A DNA stretch of 60,393 nucleotides from Rodentibacter caecimuris (GTDB lineage: Bacteria > Pseudomonadota > Gammaproteobacteria > Enterobacterales > Pasteurellaceae), in assembly GCF_024622045.1 (NCBI RefSeq), contig NZ_JANKBP010000016.1; one strand, 5' to 3'. The stretch's first letter is position 1. The number at the start of each line of letters is the position of its first letter. Under the pieces are notes generated by a model, which saw only the letters and a list, made by a program, of their open reading frames with translations, was not told where the DNA came from and ran no database searches. The position numbers and the translations under genes were made by a program. This document shows positions 8,785-17,696 of the stretch, piece after piece.

Positions 8785-10794
8785 ATGACTGACATTCAAA
8801 CCCAGATTAACAATTTACGAAAAAAACTGCGTCAATATGAATATGAATATCACGTTTTGGATAATCCAAGCGTGCCGGATAGTGAATACGATCGCCTTTT
8901 TCATCAGCTTAAAGCCTTAGAATTGGAACATCCTGAATGGGTTACTGCCGATTCTCCAACTCAGCGGGTCGGAGCAAAACCGCTTTCTGCTTTTCACCAG
9001 ATTCGCCATGAAATTCCTATGTTGTCTTTGGATAATGCCTTTTCCGATGAAGAATTTTATGCCTTTGTAAAGCGTATTGAAGATCGATTGGGAAAATCAG
9101 TTTCACCTTTAACCTTTTGTGCCGAGCCTAAATTGGATGGGCTTGCCGTGAGTATTTTGTATGAGAATGGTGTTCTAACCCAAGCCGCAACCCGTGGAGA
9201 CGGGACAACGGGTGAGGATATAACCTTGAATATTCGCACCGTTCGTAATATTCCTTTGCAACTCCTTACAGAAAATCCGCCGGCGCGTTTAGAAGTGCGG
9301 GGCGAGGTATTTATGCCGCATGAAGGGTTTGAGCGCTTGAACGAATATGCCCTCGAACACGGCGAGAAAACCTTTGCCAATCCGCGTAATGCCGCAGCGG
9401 GATCGCTGCGTCAGCTCGATCCAAAGATTACCAGTAAACGTCCGTTGGTATTAAATGCCTATAGTGTCGGTATTGCCGAAGGCGTGGATTTACCAGTCAC
9501 CCATTATGAACGTTTACAATGGCTGAAATCAATTGGTATTCCGGTAAATCCGGAAATCCGTCTTTGTCATGATGTTGAGGCTGTGTTGGCGTTTTATCAC
9601 GCTATGCAAAATAAACGTAGCGACCTTGGCTATGATATTGACGGCACCGTATTGAAAATTAATGATATTGCCCTGCAAAACGAACTCGGTTTTATTTCTA
9701 AAGCCCCCCGTTGGGCGATTGCTTATAAATTCCCTGCACAAGAAGAATTAACGGTATTAAACGATGTGGAATTCCAAGTGGGGCGCACCGGTGCAATTAC
9801 ACCGGTAGCAAAACTTGAACCGGTATTTGTCGCAGGCGTTACCGTGAGTAATGCCACCTTACACAATGGTGATGAAATTGCCCGTTTGGATATTGCCATT
9901 GGCGATACCGTGATTGTTCGCCGTGCCGGTGATGTGATTCCGCAAATTATTGGTGTCTTACGTGAACGCCGCCCTGAAAATGCCAAACCAATTATTTTCC
10001 CGACACATTGCCCGGTGTGCAATTCGCAGATTATTCGTATTGAAGGCGAAGCCGTGGCACGCTGCACCGGCGGATTATTTTGTGAAGCACAACGCAAGGA
10101 AGCGTTAAAACATTTTGTTTCACGCAAAGCAATGGATATTGACGGCGTAGGCGGTAAATTAATAGAACAATTGGTGGATCGTGAGCTGATTCATACCCCA
10201 GCGGATTTATTCAAACTTGATCTTACTACTTTGACACGCTTAGAACGTATGGGGAAAAAATCAGCGGAAAATGCTTTAAACAGCTTAGAAAAAGCTAAAC
10301 ATACAACCCTTGCCCGTTTTATTTTTGCTTTGGGTATTCGTGAAGTGGGCGAAGCTACGGCATTGAATTTAGCCAATCATTTTAAAACGCTTGAGGCGTT
10401 GCAAAATGCTGATTTTGAACAGCTCCAACAAGTGTCGGATGTGGGGGAAGTGGTGGCCAATCGTATTTTGGCATTCTGGCGTGAACCGCATAATGTAGAG
10501 GTGGTTAACGATCTACTTGCACAAGGGGTACATTGGGACACCGTGGAAATCAAAGAAGTGCAGGATAATCCGTTCAAAGACAAAACAATCGTCCTCACAG
10601 GTACGCTCACTCAAATGGGGCGTAATGAAGCCAAAGTGTTACTGCAAGAAATGGGGGCAAAAGTCAGCGGTTCTGTTTCGGCTAAAACGGATTTCGTTAT
10701 CGCCGGCGAAGCCGCAGGGTCAAAACTCACCAAAGCACAGGAATTGGGCGTGGCAATATTAACAGAAGAAGAATTTCTAGCACAGATTCGTTGA
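8785..10794 (+). CDS. ligA: NAD-dependent DNA ligase
   Basis: 669 residues (E. coli 671). Domains in order: Ia domain, adenylation domain with nucleophile Lys116 in the KLDG motif, OB fold, a four-cysteine zinc finger (CPVC ... CTGGLFC, about 410-435), helix-hairpin-helix repeats, and a C-terminal BRCT domain beginning near residue 590 (KDKTIVLTGTLTQMGRNEAK). It seals nicks in replication and repair using NAD. No missing domain or frameshift is seen. Confidence 0.97.
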   Translation: MTDIQTQINNLRKKLRQYEYEYHVLDNPSVPDSEYDRLFHQLKALELEHPEWVTADSPTQRVGAKPLSAFHQIRHEIPMLSLDNAFSDEEFYAFVKRIEDRLGKSVSPLTFCAEPKLDGLAVSILYENGVLTQAATRGDGTTGEDITLNIRTVRNIPLQLLTENPPARLEVRGEVFMPHEGFERLNEYALEHGEKTFANPRNAAAGSLRQLDPKITSKRPLVLNAYSVGIAEGVDLPVTHYERLQWLKSIGIPVNPEIRLCHDVEAVLAFYHAMQNKRSDLGYDIDGTVLKINDIALQNELGFISKAPRWAIAYKFPAQEELTVLNDVEFQVGRTGAITPVAKLEPVFVAGVTVSNATLHNGDEIARLDIAIGDTVIVRRAGDVIPQIIGVLRERRPENAKPIIFPTHCPVCNSQIIRIEGEAVARCTGGLFCEAQRKEALKHFVSRKAMDIDGVGGKLIEQLVDRELIHTPADLFKLDLTTLTRLERMGKKSAENALNSLEKAKHTTLARFIFALGIREVGEATALNLANHFKTLEALQNADFEQLQQVSDVGEVVANRILAFWREPHNVEVVNDLLAQGVHWDTVEIKEVQDNPFKDKTIVLTGTLTQMGRNEAKVLLQEMGAKVSGSVSAKTDFVIAGEAAGSKLTKAQELGVAILTEEEFLAQIR

Positions 10795-10950
10795 TCATCA
10801 TCAGGGCAAAAATGTGAGTGAGAAACCCGTTATTTCAAACCGCAGTTTATTTGCCCTTTCTGAAAATGTTTGAAAACGAAAAATCACACCGATTTATCCG
10901 TTGAAGTGCGGTTAATTTTGTGAATGTTTTAGATTGGTATAAAAAATTTT
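10795..10950. other. intergenic region ligA to CDF gene
   Basis: Between ligA and the CDF exporter there are 221 bp. The left part contains AGGGCAAA (10803-10810) and TTTGCCCT (10850-10857), complementary arms separated by about 40 nt, a possible but weak ligA terminator, and one uptake signal (10904-10912). The right part holds the promoter described separately. No gene is seen. Confidence 0.5.
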
Positions 10951-10951
10951 C

Positions 10952-10982
10952 TTGACCCTGTACTCACTACGGACTTTACACT
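10952..10982 (+). promoter_or_regulatory. MerR-type promoter with 19-bp spacer for CDF exporter
   Basis: TTGACC (10952-10957) and TACACT (10977-10982) are 19 bp apart, the long spacing that MerR-family activators untwist. An imperfect dyad, GTA (10960-10962) and TAC (10968-10970) with outer C/G matches, is centred in the spacer. It lies 33 bp before the exporter ATG and the MerR gene is downstream, so metal-responsive activation of the exporter is inferred. Confidence 0.65.
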
Positions 10983-11015
10983 TGCGTCAAGTTAATTAAT
11001 TGGAAAGGGCATATC

Positions 11016-11672
11016 ATGGAAACTATTCTTGTCAAGAAAGCGCAGCATAGTAAACATCAACATTCTCACACGCCGAAAGATAAAAAAATTCTAACCATCA
11101 GTTTGTTGATCATCACAAGTTATATGGTGGTGGAGTTTTTAGGCGGCTATTTTTTCAATAGTCTTACTTTAATGGCGGATGCCGGCCATATGGCAAATGA
11201 TAGTTTGTCGCTTGCGTTAGCGTTAATCGCACTCTTTTTAAGTGTGAAATGGCAAAAATGGTTTGCGTTGTTAAATGGCATTTCGTTAATCGGCGTGGCA
11301 ATTTGGATTTTTCTGGAGGCCGTAGAGCGTTGGCTGACCCCGATAGAAATGACGGCATTGCCCATGTTAGGCGTGGCGATAGTCGGACTTTTAGTAAATA
11401 TTTTAGTGGCATGGATAATGCTCAAAAGTGATCAGGATAATTTAAATGTCCGCGCGGCTTATTTACATGTATTAGCCGATTTATTCGGTTCGGTGGCTGC
11501 GATTTTGGCAGGGGTAAGTGCATATTGGCTAAATTGGCAATGGGTTGATGTGGTGGCTAGTGTCGTGTTGGGCTTATTGGTATTACGCAGTGGCGGCTCC
11601 GTAGTATGGCAGGCATTCAACGCGTTACGTGATCATTCCGAACATTTTTCGATGGGAAAGCATAAGCACTAA
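11016..11672 (+). CDS. cation diffusion facilitator (zinc-type) lacking the C-terminal domain
   Basis: 218 residues, against about 300 for most CDF proteins. Six membrane segments are visible. The two metal-binding HxxxD motifs typical of zinc exporters are present: GHMAND in segment 2 (about residues 54-59) and HVLAD in segment 5 (about 152-156). His-rich N- and C-terminal tails (KHQHSHT; HFSMGKHKH) flank the core. The protein stops soon after segment 6, so the cytoplasmic dimerisation domain is missing. Proton-driven zinc or cobalt efflux is likely. A MerR regulator follows 47 bp downstream. Confidence 0.85.
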   Translation: METILVKKAQHSKHQHSHTPKDKKILTISLLIITSYMVVEFLGGYFFNSLTLMADAGHMANDSLSLALALIALFLSVKWQKWFALLNGISLIGVAIWIFLEAVERWLTPIEMTALPMLGVAIVGLLVNILVAWIMLKSDQDNLNVRAAYLHVLADLFGSVAAILAGVSAYWLNWQWVDVVASVVLGLLVLRSGGSVVWQAFNALRDHSEHFSMGKHKH

Positions 11673-11719
11673 ATAGAGGGGATTTAGCTCCGATTTCGTA
11701 AGATGAATTGAGGAAAATA

Positions 11720-12112
11720 ATGAAAGCCAATGAGTTAAGTCTTCGTACCGGAGTCAATCTTGAAACGATTCGTTATTATGAACGACAAGGGATTTTGCCC
11801 GAGCCTAAGCGGGCGCTAAACGGCTATCGCTACTATGATGAGGAGAGCGTTACGCTGCTAAACTTCATTAAAAAATGTCGCACTTTAGGTTTTTCTCTAG
11901 AAGCTATTCATGAACTGAATCGTTTGAAATTAGGTTTAGCCGATCATTATCAGGTTGATCAAATGGTGTTAAAGCAACTTGCCCAAGTGGAGAAGAAAAT
12001 TACTCAGCTACTGGAAATTAAGGCTTTTTTACAATCTATTGCAATAAAAGAAGCGCATAGCGAGACAGACTGTAAGGCAATGGCTGGGTTGGAGGGTAAA
12101 CTTGATTTTTGA
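11720..12112 (+). CDS. MerR-family metal-responsive regulator (ZntR/CueR-like)
   Basis: 130 residues from ATG 11720, chosen because GAGG at 11710-11713 sits 6 nt upstream; an in-frame TTG at 11708 would overlap this SD. The N-terminal winged helix (ETIRYYERQGILPEP, NGYRYY) and the dimerisation helix (VLKQLAQVEKKITQLLEI) are standard. In the metal loop only Cys118 and His113 (AHSETDC) are retained; the vicinal Cys pair of ZntR is replaced by Ile-Lys and no Cys is found near residue 76-79. It probably activates the upstream exporter; the metal is uncertain. Confidence 0.82.
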   Translation: MKANELSLRTGVNLETIRYYERQGILPEPKRALNGYRYYDEESVTLLNFIKKCRTLGFSLEAIHELNRLKLGLADHYQVDQMVLKQLAQVEKKITQLLEIKAFLQSIAIKEAHSETDCKAMAGLEGKLDF

Positions 12113-12130
12113 CAGGGCTATTTAAGATAA

Positions 12131-12164
12131 AAAGGAAACCGCATTATTTGGGGTTTCCTTTTTT
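12131..12164. terminator. bidirectional terminator between merR-like gene and tyrP
   Basis: AAAGGAAACC (12131-12140) pairs with GGTTTCCTTT (12152-12161), with T runs on both strands. It serves the convergent regulator and leftward tyrP genes. Confidence 0.85.
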
Positions 12165-12199
12165 AAAGGATAAAAAATCAATGAAAAATTGACCGCACT

Positions 12200-13420
12200 T
12201 TATCCCGCAACCGCCGGTAAATAGCCTGTTTGGATTAAGAACGGGATCAGCATAATTATGATACCTATAATTAATGCTACGGCTAATGCGGTATTTCCGC
12301 CCATCACCCGATAAGGAAGATTAGGGTGGGTTTGACGGGTTCGCCACGCTAAACCGATCGGTAAAATCAAGCAATAAAAAGCACATAATAAACCGGCATA
12401 ACTTAAAGCGGATATAAAGCCCTCGGGGTAAAATAACGCAAATATCAACGGTGGAGTAAAGGCGGTAACCGTCAGAGAAATACGGTTATGCGGCAAATGA
12501 CAACGTTTGAATAAATCGACTAATCCTTCAAAAACACCAAGCATTACGCCAAGGAAAGAGGTGATCAATGCGAGCGCAGAAAAAATACGCACCATTTCCC
12601 CCATCATATTTGACCCCGTAATTTCACGCACCGCATTAACTAACCCGTTTAAGGTCGGATCGGCTTGTAGAATCCGTACAAATTCACTTTGTGCCAATAC
12701 GCCATGGGTGGCGAGTTGCCATACTAAATAGGCAAAGAGCGGGATCGCGGTGCCGACCAAAATCGCTTTTCGGAATTGGCGAACATCGCCGTCCAAATAA
12801 CTGTTTACACTTGCCATAATGACATGGTAACCGAAAGAAGTGAAAAAAATCGGCGCGGCAGAAATCACAAAGGCATAATTGAGGGGGAGTGCCATAAGAT
12901 TGTCCGTTGCCACTTTCGGTAGCATCATAAACAGTACAAAAGCAAAGGCGAGTAATTTCCCGATGAAGAGTAGGCGTGTGATTCCATCAACCCCTTTTGT
13001 ACCGATCACAACGAAAGAGCCCAGTACGACGGTGAAAAGAATAATCGCTGTTTTAAGTGATATGGCTTCCATACCGAATGCAGTGGGTAAGCCCGAAAGT
13101 AAAGAACCGCCACCGGTAATATAGGCTGCTGAAAGCGCGTAAAGCAAAATTAACAAACTTAAGGTTGCGAGAATACGTCCGGGTACGCCAAAATATTTTT
13201 CTGCCAAAGTTGCTACGCCGTCATTAAGTTGATCGGCGGTTTGATACACTTCGACAAACAGCAGACCGCTATAAACAAGCAATGTCCAAAGCCCTACAAG
13301 CAATAATACGGTATAACCGAAACCCATTCCGGCAGAGGTTAAGGGCATGGCAAGCATGCCTGCTCCGATGGTTGTTCCAGCGATAATTAAGGCGCTTCCG
13401 AAAGTTTTATTTTTTAGCAT
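12200..13420 (-). CDS. tyrP: aromatic amino acid transporter, TyrP/HAAAP family (first copy)
   Basis: 406 residues with about eleven membrane segments. The N-terminus GSALIIAGTTIGAGMLAMPLTSAGMGFG is the diagnostic HAAAP signature of TyrP/Mtr. It is a proton-coupled importer for tyrosine or tryptophan; specificity cannot be read from sequence. It follows tdk by 52 bp on the same strand and may be read through from the tsaD-tdk transcript. Unlike the second copy at 19774-20976, no TyrR-like box is seen upstream. Confidence 0.9.
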   Translation of the reverse strand: MLKNKTFGSALIIAGTTIGAGMLAMPLTSAGMGFGYTVLLLVGLWTLLVYSGLLFVEVYQTADQLNDGVATLAEKYFGVPGRILATLSLLILLYALSAAYITGGGSLLSGLPTAFGMEAISLKTAIILFTVVLGSFVVIGTKGVDGITRLLFIGKLLAFAFVLFMMLPKVATDNLMALPLNYAFVISAAPIFFTSFGYHVIMASVNSYLDGDVRQFRKAILVGTAIPLFAYLVWQLATHGVLAQSEFVRILQADPTLNGLVNAVREITGSNMMGEMVRIFSALALITSFLGVMLGVFEGLVDLFKRCHLPHNRISLTVTAFTPPLIFALFYPEGFISALSYAGLLCAFYCLILPIGLAWRTRQTHPNLPYRVMGGNTALAVALIIGIIIMLIPFLIQTGYLPAVAG

Positions 13421-13472
13421 AACACTGACCTTTTTATATGTTGTTGTGTTTGAAGATAACGTTAAAACGTGG

Positions 13473-14054
13473 CTAAATTTGACCGCACTTTTCTTTGTAA
13501 TGGTAGCGGCAAACAGAAAGGTAGCTATCGTTTCCGCCGATTTGGATTTGTTCGCCCTCTTTTACGACTTCACCGTTTTCAGTGAGACGAAGGACAAAAT
13601 TCGCTTTGCGTCCACAATAACAAATGGTTTTAAGTTCTTCCAATTGATCCGCCCAAGCGAGTAAATATTTGCTGCCTTCAAAAAGTTCGGCTTGGAAATC
13701 GGTACGCAGACCGTAGCATAATGTAGGAATGTTGAGTTTATCAACCACATCACTAAGCTGATAAACTTGCTGCTTGGTGAGAAATTGTGCCTCATCGACC
13801 AACACGCAATGTATTTTTTCTTGTTGTAAGTGCCGGCTAATTTCATTAAATAAATTAGTGTTTGCGTTGAACAATCGGGCATCTTGACTAATCCCAATAC
13901 GCGATGTGACTTTTCCCACACCAAAACGATCATCAATGGCTGCGGTGTAAACCATTGTGTTCATATTACGTTCACGATAGTTATAGGAGGATTGCAGTAA
14001 GGTTGTCGACTTACCGGCATTCATGGTGGAATAATAAAAATACAATTTTGCCAT
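13473..14054 (-). CDS. tdk: thymidine kinase
   Basis: 193 residues. The P-loop STMNAGKSTTLLQ (about residues 9-21), the Walker B VDEAQFL (about 86-92), and zinc-binding cysteines (CYCGRKA near 143; CRYHYKEKC near the end) define type II thymidine kinase. It phosphorylates thymidine for salvage to dTMP. Its ATG overlaps the stop of the 77-residue upstream gene by one base (TAATG), implying coupled translation. Confidence 0.95.
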   Translation of the reverse strand: MAKLYFYYSTMNAGKSTTLLQSSYNYRERNMNTMVYTAAIDDRFGVGKVTSRIGISQDARLFNANTNLFNEISRHLQQEKIHCVLVDEAQFLTKQQVYQLSDVVDKLNIPTLCYGLRTDFQAELFEGSKYLLAWADQLEELKTICYCGRKANFVLRLTENGEVVKEGEQIQIGGNDSYLSVCRYHYKEKCGQI

Positions 14055-14287
14055 TATTTAATGATCCATTTCCAAATGTGATAAACCATAAAACCGGCAA
14101 AAGGGGGCAATGCGGAGAGCAAAAAGACGCCGTAGGTCGTGCCGCCTCCCACCTGCTGACCGACGAGGGTAAGGAGATTAACCATTTCATCACTTGATGT
14201 GGTAAAAACCCATATGCCGATTATGATTAATACGGTAAAGCAAGCAATACCTGCGGCACGCATAGCTCGGAATTTAATATCGTTCAT
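14054..14287 (-). CDS. small membrane protein, function unknown
   Basis: 77 residues with two hydrophobic segments (about 12-30 and 50-70) and a short polar loop containing a GQQVGGG stretch. It begins 9 bp after tsaD and its stop overlaps the tdk start, so it is embedded in the tsaD-tdk operon and is very likely expressed. I recognise no family. Position suggests nothing about function beyond co-expression. Confidence 0.7.
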   Translation of the reverse strand: MNDIKFRAMRAAGIACFTVLIIIGIWVFTTSSDEMVNLLTLVGQQVGGGTTYGVFLLSALPPFAGFMVYHIWKWIIK

Positions 14288-14296
14288 GTTTGTTCC

Positions 14297-15325
14297 CTAA
14301 ATGGTTGAGAGTTCTGTCATTGGCCAACGGGGTTTAACCTCTATCTCTAATTCATCGTGCTGACCTTGTTTTAAACGTAAAAAACCGGTATAGGCAATCA
14401 TTGCACCGTTATCAGTACAGAATTGAGGCTGGGGATAAAATACTTCTCCTTGTAAATCCTTCATCATTGTAGCTAAGGTTTCACGCAATTTTTTATTTGC
14501 GCTCACACCGCCGGCAATAACTAAACGCTGATACCCCGTTTCCTTTAAGGCGCGTTTGCATTTTATTGCCAATGTATCAATAACCGCTTCTTGAAATGCA
14601 TAGGCAATATCCGCTTTGGTTTGCTCTGCTAGTTCGCCCTCTGCTTTAATTGCTTGATTTACCGTATTGGCAGCAAAGGTTTTTAAACCGGAAAAGCTAA
14701 AATCCAACCCCGGACGATCCGTCATTGGGCGTGGAAAGGTAAAGCGGGTTGGCGAGCCTTTTTCTGCTAAACGAGACAGTGCCACCCCGCCGGGATAGTC
14801 TAAACCAAGCAATTTAGCGGTTTTATCAAAGGCTTCACCGGCGGCATCATCAATAGATTCGCCAATGACGTTATATTTTCCCACGCCTTCCACTTGCACC
14901 AATTGGGTATGTCCGCCCGAAACTAATAAGGCAATAAACGGAAAGTGCGGTCGATTTTCATCTAACATCGGAGCAAGTAAATGCCCTTCCATATGATGTA
15001 CCCCGATTGCCGGCACATTCCACGCATAAGCAAGGGAGCGGGCAATCGTAGAACCTACCAGTAATGCTCCCACAAGTCCGGGGCCGCTCGTGTAAGCCAC
15101 ACCGTCGATTTGCTCGGCGGTTAGGTTTGCTTCGGCTAGGGCGGCTTGAATGAGCGGTGTCGTTTTGCGGATGTGATCGCGTGAGGCAAGTTCCGGCACT
15201 ACACCGCCGTAATCGGCGTGAAGTGCAATTTGTGTATAAAGTTGATTCGCAATTAACCCTTTTTCTTCATCATAAATTGCGACGCCTGTTTCATCACAGG
15301 AGGTTTCAATTCCCAAGATTTTCAT
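14297..15325 (-). CDS. tsaD: tRNA N6-adenosine threonylcarbamoyltransferase TsaD
   Basis: 342 residues. ASKHA-fold protein with ETSCDETGVAIYD at the N-terminus and the metal-binding HMEGH motif (about residues 111-115). With TsaB and TsaE it transfers the threonylcarbamoyl group to A37 of ANN-decoding tRNAs. VSGGHTQL and IAGGVSANKKLRE nucleotide-binding segments are intact. It is divergent from rpsU, an arrangement I recall from H. influenzae and E. coli. Confidence 0.96.
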   Translation of the reverse strand: MKILGIETSCDETGVAIYDEEKGLIANQLYTQIALHADYGGVVPELASRDHIRKTTPLIQAALAEANLTAEQIDGVAYTSGPGLVGALLVGSTIARSLAYAWNVPAIGVHHMEGHLLAPMLDENRPHFPFIALLVSGGHTQLVQVEGVGKYNVIGESIDDAAGEAFDKTAKLLGLDYPGGVALSRLAEKGSPTRFTFPRPMTDRPGLDFSFSGLKTFAANTVNQAIKAEGELAEQTKADIAYAFQEAVIDTLAIKCKRALKETGYQRLVIAGGVSANKKLRETLATMMKDLQGEVFYPQPQFCTDNGAMIAYTGFLRLKQGQHDELEIEVKPRWPMTELSTI

Positions 15326-15430
15326 TGATTTTCTTAATTTATTTTATAAAAATGACGCGTGATTTTACCTTGTTTATGTGTTTTTAGCCAGTTGAAACCA
15401 CGAAATTCAACGAGGTTGAGTATTCTCCCC

Positions 15431-15460
15431 TTTACTTTTGCCCCTAAAGTAGATTAGAAT
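15431..15460 (+). promoter_or_regulatory. candidate promoter of the rpsU-dnaG-rpoD operon
   Basis: TTTACT (15431-15436) and TAGAAT (15455-15460) are 18 bp apart, about 85 bp before rpsU in the 221-bp tsaD-rpsU spacer. The start point would fall near 15467. The match is moderate and other promoters may exist. Confidence 0.5.
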
Positions 15461-15476
15461 TGCGACCTTTATTAAG

Positions 15477-15496
15477 TTTGTCGTATTTGCGACAAA
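15477..15496 (+). promoter_or_regulatory. leader hairpin upstream of rpsU
   Basis: TTTGTCG (15477-15483) and CGACAAA (15490-15496) form a perfect 7-bp stem with a 6-nt loop in the rpsU 5' untranslated region. It has no T tail. A role in mRNA stability or translation is inference only. Confidence 0.5.
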
Positions 15497-15546
15497 AATA
15501 AAATTTAAAATTGCAATTAAATTAAACTCATTGAGGTGATTGGCTT

Positions 15547-15762
15547 ATGCCTGTAATTAAAGTACGTGAAAACGAATCATTTGACGTAGCTTTACGTCGT
15601 TTCAAACGTTCCTGCGAAAAAGCGGGTATCCTAGCGGAAGTTCGCGCTCGTGAATTCTATGAAAAACCAACGACAGTTCGTAAACGTGAAAAAGCAACAC
15701 TTGCTAAACGTCACGCTAAACGTAATGCTCGTGAAAATGCGCGCAACACCCGTTTATACTAA
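15547..15762 (+). CDS. rpsU: 30S ribosomal protein bS21
   Basis: 71 residues, the standard length. MPVIKVRENESFDVALRRFKR and the Arg/Lys-rich C-terminus ending NTRLY are diagnostic of bS21, which helps start-site selection on the 30S subunit. First gene of the macromolecular synthesis operon; SD GAGGTGATT precedes ATG. Confidence 0.98.
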   Translation: MPVIKVRENESFDVALRRFKRSCEKAGILAEVRAREFYEKPTTVRKREKATLAKRHAKRNARENARNTRLY

Positions 15763-15791
15763 TTTGTAGTATTTTTAACTCGAGTTAACGC

Positions 15792-15825
15792 AAACCGTGA
15801 TTCCTTTGGTATCACGGTTTTGTTA
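15792..15825 (+). terminator. internal terminator between rpsU and dnaG
   Basis: AAACCGTGAT (15792-15801) pairs with ATCACGGTTT (15811-15820), followed by TGTT. A terminator at this place is a known feature of the E. coli operon, where it lowers DnaG relative to S21. Confidence 0.8.
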
Positions 15826-15897
15826 CATTTCAATAAATGTAAAAAATACCAACAAAATTAACCTCACTTTCACATCATATTTAAGGAGGCAAAAGCG

Positions 15898-17682
15898 ATG
15901 AAAGGCTTAATTCCGCGCCCGTTTATTGATGATTTGCTGACAAAATCCAACATTATTGATGTGATCAATTCACGCATCAAACTCAAGAAAGCCGGGCGGG
16001 ACTACCAAGCGTGTTGTCCTTTCCATCACGAAAAAACGCCGTCTTTTACAGTGAGTGAAAAGAAGCAATTTTATCATTGCTTCGGTTGTGGTGCACACGG
16101 TAATGCGATTTCCTTTTTGATGGATTATGACAAATTAGAATTTGTTGAGGCAATTGAAGAACTTGCGGCAATGGCTGGCTTGGAAGTACCTTATGAAAAA
16201 CGTAATAATTCCGCTAACCAGCGACCGCAAGCAAACTATCAGACTAAGCGTAATTTATATGAGTTAATGCAAGAAATTGCTAAATTCTACCAAGCACAAT
16301 TACCCTTGAATATTCCGGCACAGAGCTATCTGCAACAGCGCGGGCTTTCTGCAGAAGTGATTGAACGATTTCAAATTGGGTTTGTGCCAAATGCAATGGA
16401 TAGCGTTCTCCGCAAGTTTGCCGTCAACCGTGAAGAACAGCAAAAGTTACTCGATCTTGGTATGCTCTCTCGCAATGATCGGGGCAATATTTATGATAAG
16501 TTCCGTAACCGGATTATGTTCCCCATTCGGGATAAACGCGGGCGTACGGTAGCGTTCGGAGGACGAGTTTTAGGTGATGAGAAACCCAAATATCTCAATT
16601 CACCGGAAACGATTACTTATCATAAAGGCAATGAACTTTACGGTTTATACGAAGCGCTACAAATGAATGATGAACCGCAAAAATTGCTGGTGGTTGAAGG
16701 GTATATGGATGTTGTGGCGTTAGCGCAGTTCGGTGTGGATTATGCGGTTGCCTCTCTTGGTACTTCGACAACATCAGAACAAATTCAACTGCTTTTTCGA
16801 TCCACAGAACAGGTTATTTGTTGTTATGACGGTGACAGAGCGGGTAGGGATGCCGCGTGGCGTGCCTTGGAAAATGCTTTACCTTATTTGGAAGACGGGC
16901 GACAAATTAAATTCATTTTTTTGCCGGATGGCGAAGATCCGGACACTTATGTCCGCCAATATGGTAAAGCAAAATTTGAAGAATATATCGAAAGTGCGCA
17001 ATCACTCACGGAATTTTTGTTCGCCCATTTAAATCCGCAAGTGGATTTTTCCACTAAAGAGGGACGAAGTAAATTAGTCGCACTTGCCGTACCGTTAATT
17101 CGACAAATTCCGGGTGAGGCATTACGTCTATCTTTACGCAATACGTTGGCGCAAAAATTAGGTATTTTTAACGAATCGCAACTAGAGAGTTTAATCCCAA
17201 AACAAGTGGAAAATCACAAGGTAAAGAGAGCGGATTCACAACCAAAAATTAAACAAACGCCAATGCGTGTATTGATTTCACTTTTATTGCAAAATACGTA
17301 TTTGGTTAATCGTATTACCGAATCCGGTCTTGTCGCACTACGCGCAGAGGCGGGTTACGATTTATTGGAAAAATTGACCGCACTTTGCCGGGCAAGGGAA
17401 GGGATTACTGTCGGACAAATTTTAGAATATTTTCGCGATACGGAATATAGTCGCCCCCTTGAAATTTTGGCGACTTGGGAGCATTTACTAGATGATACGG
17501 AAATTATTAATGCTTTTTCACAAAATTATCGCCGTTTGAACATTCAGGCTATTGAGCGGAATATTGAAATGCTCATTGCCAAAGAACGAGCTGAAGGATT
17601 AACCGAGCAAGAAAGAGAAATGCTTGTCACACTACTTACGAGTAAAGAAGAACAGAAAAAACAGTTAGTTAATCCTCAGTAA
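15898..17682 (+). CDS. dnaG: DNA primase
   Basis: 594 residues. N-terminal CHC2 zinc finger (CPFHHEKTPSF ... CFGCG, about residues 40-64), RNA polymerase core with the TOPRIM acidic motif EGYMD (about 264-268) and DGDRAGRDAA (about 308), and a C-terminal helical DnaB-binding domain (about 450-594). It primes Okazaki fragments. The strong SD AAGGAGG lies 9 bp upstream, unlike the weak signals often seen for dnaG. An uptake signal core occurs inside the gene at 17377. Confidence 0.97.
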   Translation: MKGLIPRPFIDDLLTKSNIIDVINSRIKLKKAGRDYQACCPFHHEKTPSFTVSEKKQFYHCFGCGAHGNAISFLMDYDKLEFVEAIEELAAMAGLEVPYEKRNNSANQRPQANYQTKRNLYELMQEIAKFYQAQLPLNIPAQSYLQQRGLSAEVIERFQIGFVPNAMDSVLRKFAVNREEQQKLLDLGMLSRNDRGNIYDKFRNRIMFPIRDKRGRTVAFGGRVLGDEKPKYLNSPETITYHKGNELYGLYEALQMNDEPQKLLVVEGYMDVVALAQFGVDYAVASLGTSTTSEQIQLLFRSTEQVICCYDGDRAGRDAAWRALENALPYLEDGRQIKFIFLPDGEDPDTYVRQYGKAKFEEYIESAQSLTEFLFAHLNPQVDFSTKEGRSKLVALAVPLIRQIPGEALRLSLRNTLAQKLGIFNESQLESLIPKQVENHKVKRADSQPKIKQTPMRVLISLLLQNTYLVNRITESGLVALRAEAGYDLLEKLTALCRAREGITVGQILEYFRDTEYSRPLEILATWEHLLDDTEIINAFSQNYRRLNIQAIERNIEMLIAKERAEGLTEQEREMLVTLLTSKEEQKKQLVNPQ

Positions 17683-17696
17683 CAATGATAAAATTC

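Noticed and set aside
13562..13936. 124-codon frame inside tdk
   Set aside because: Out of frame within a complete tdk gene carrying all motifs.
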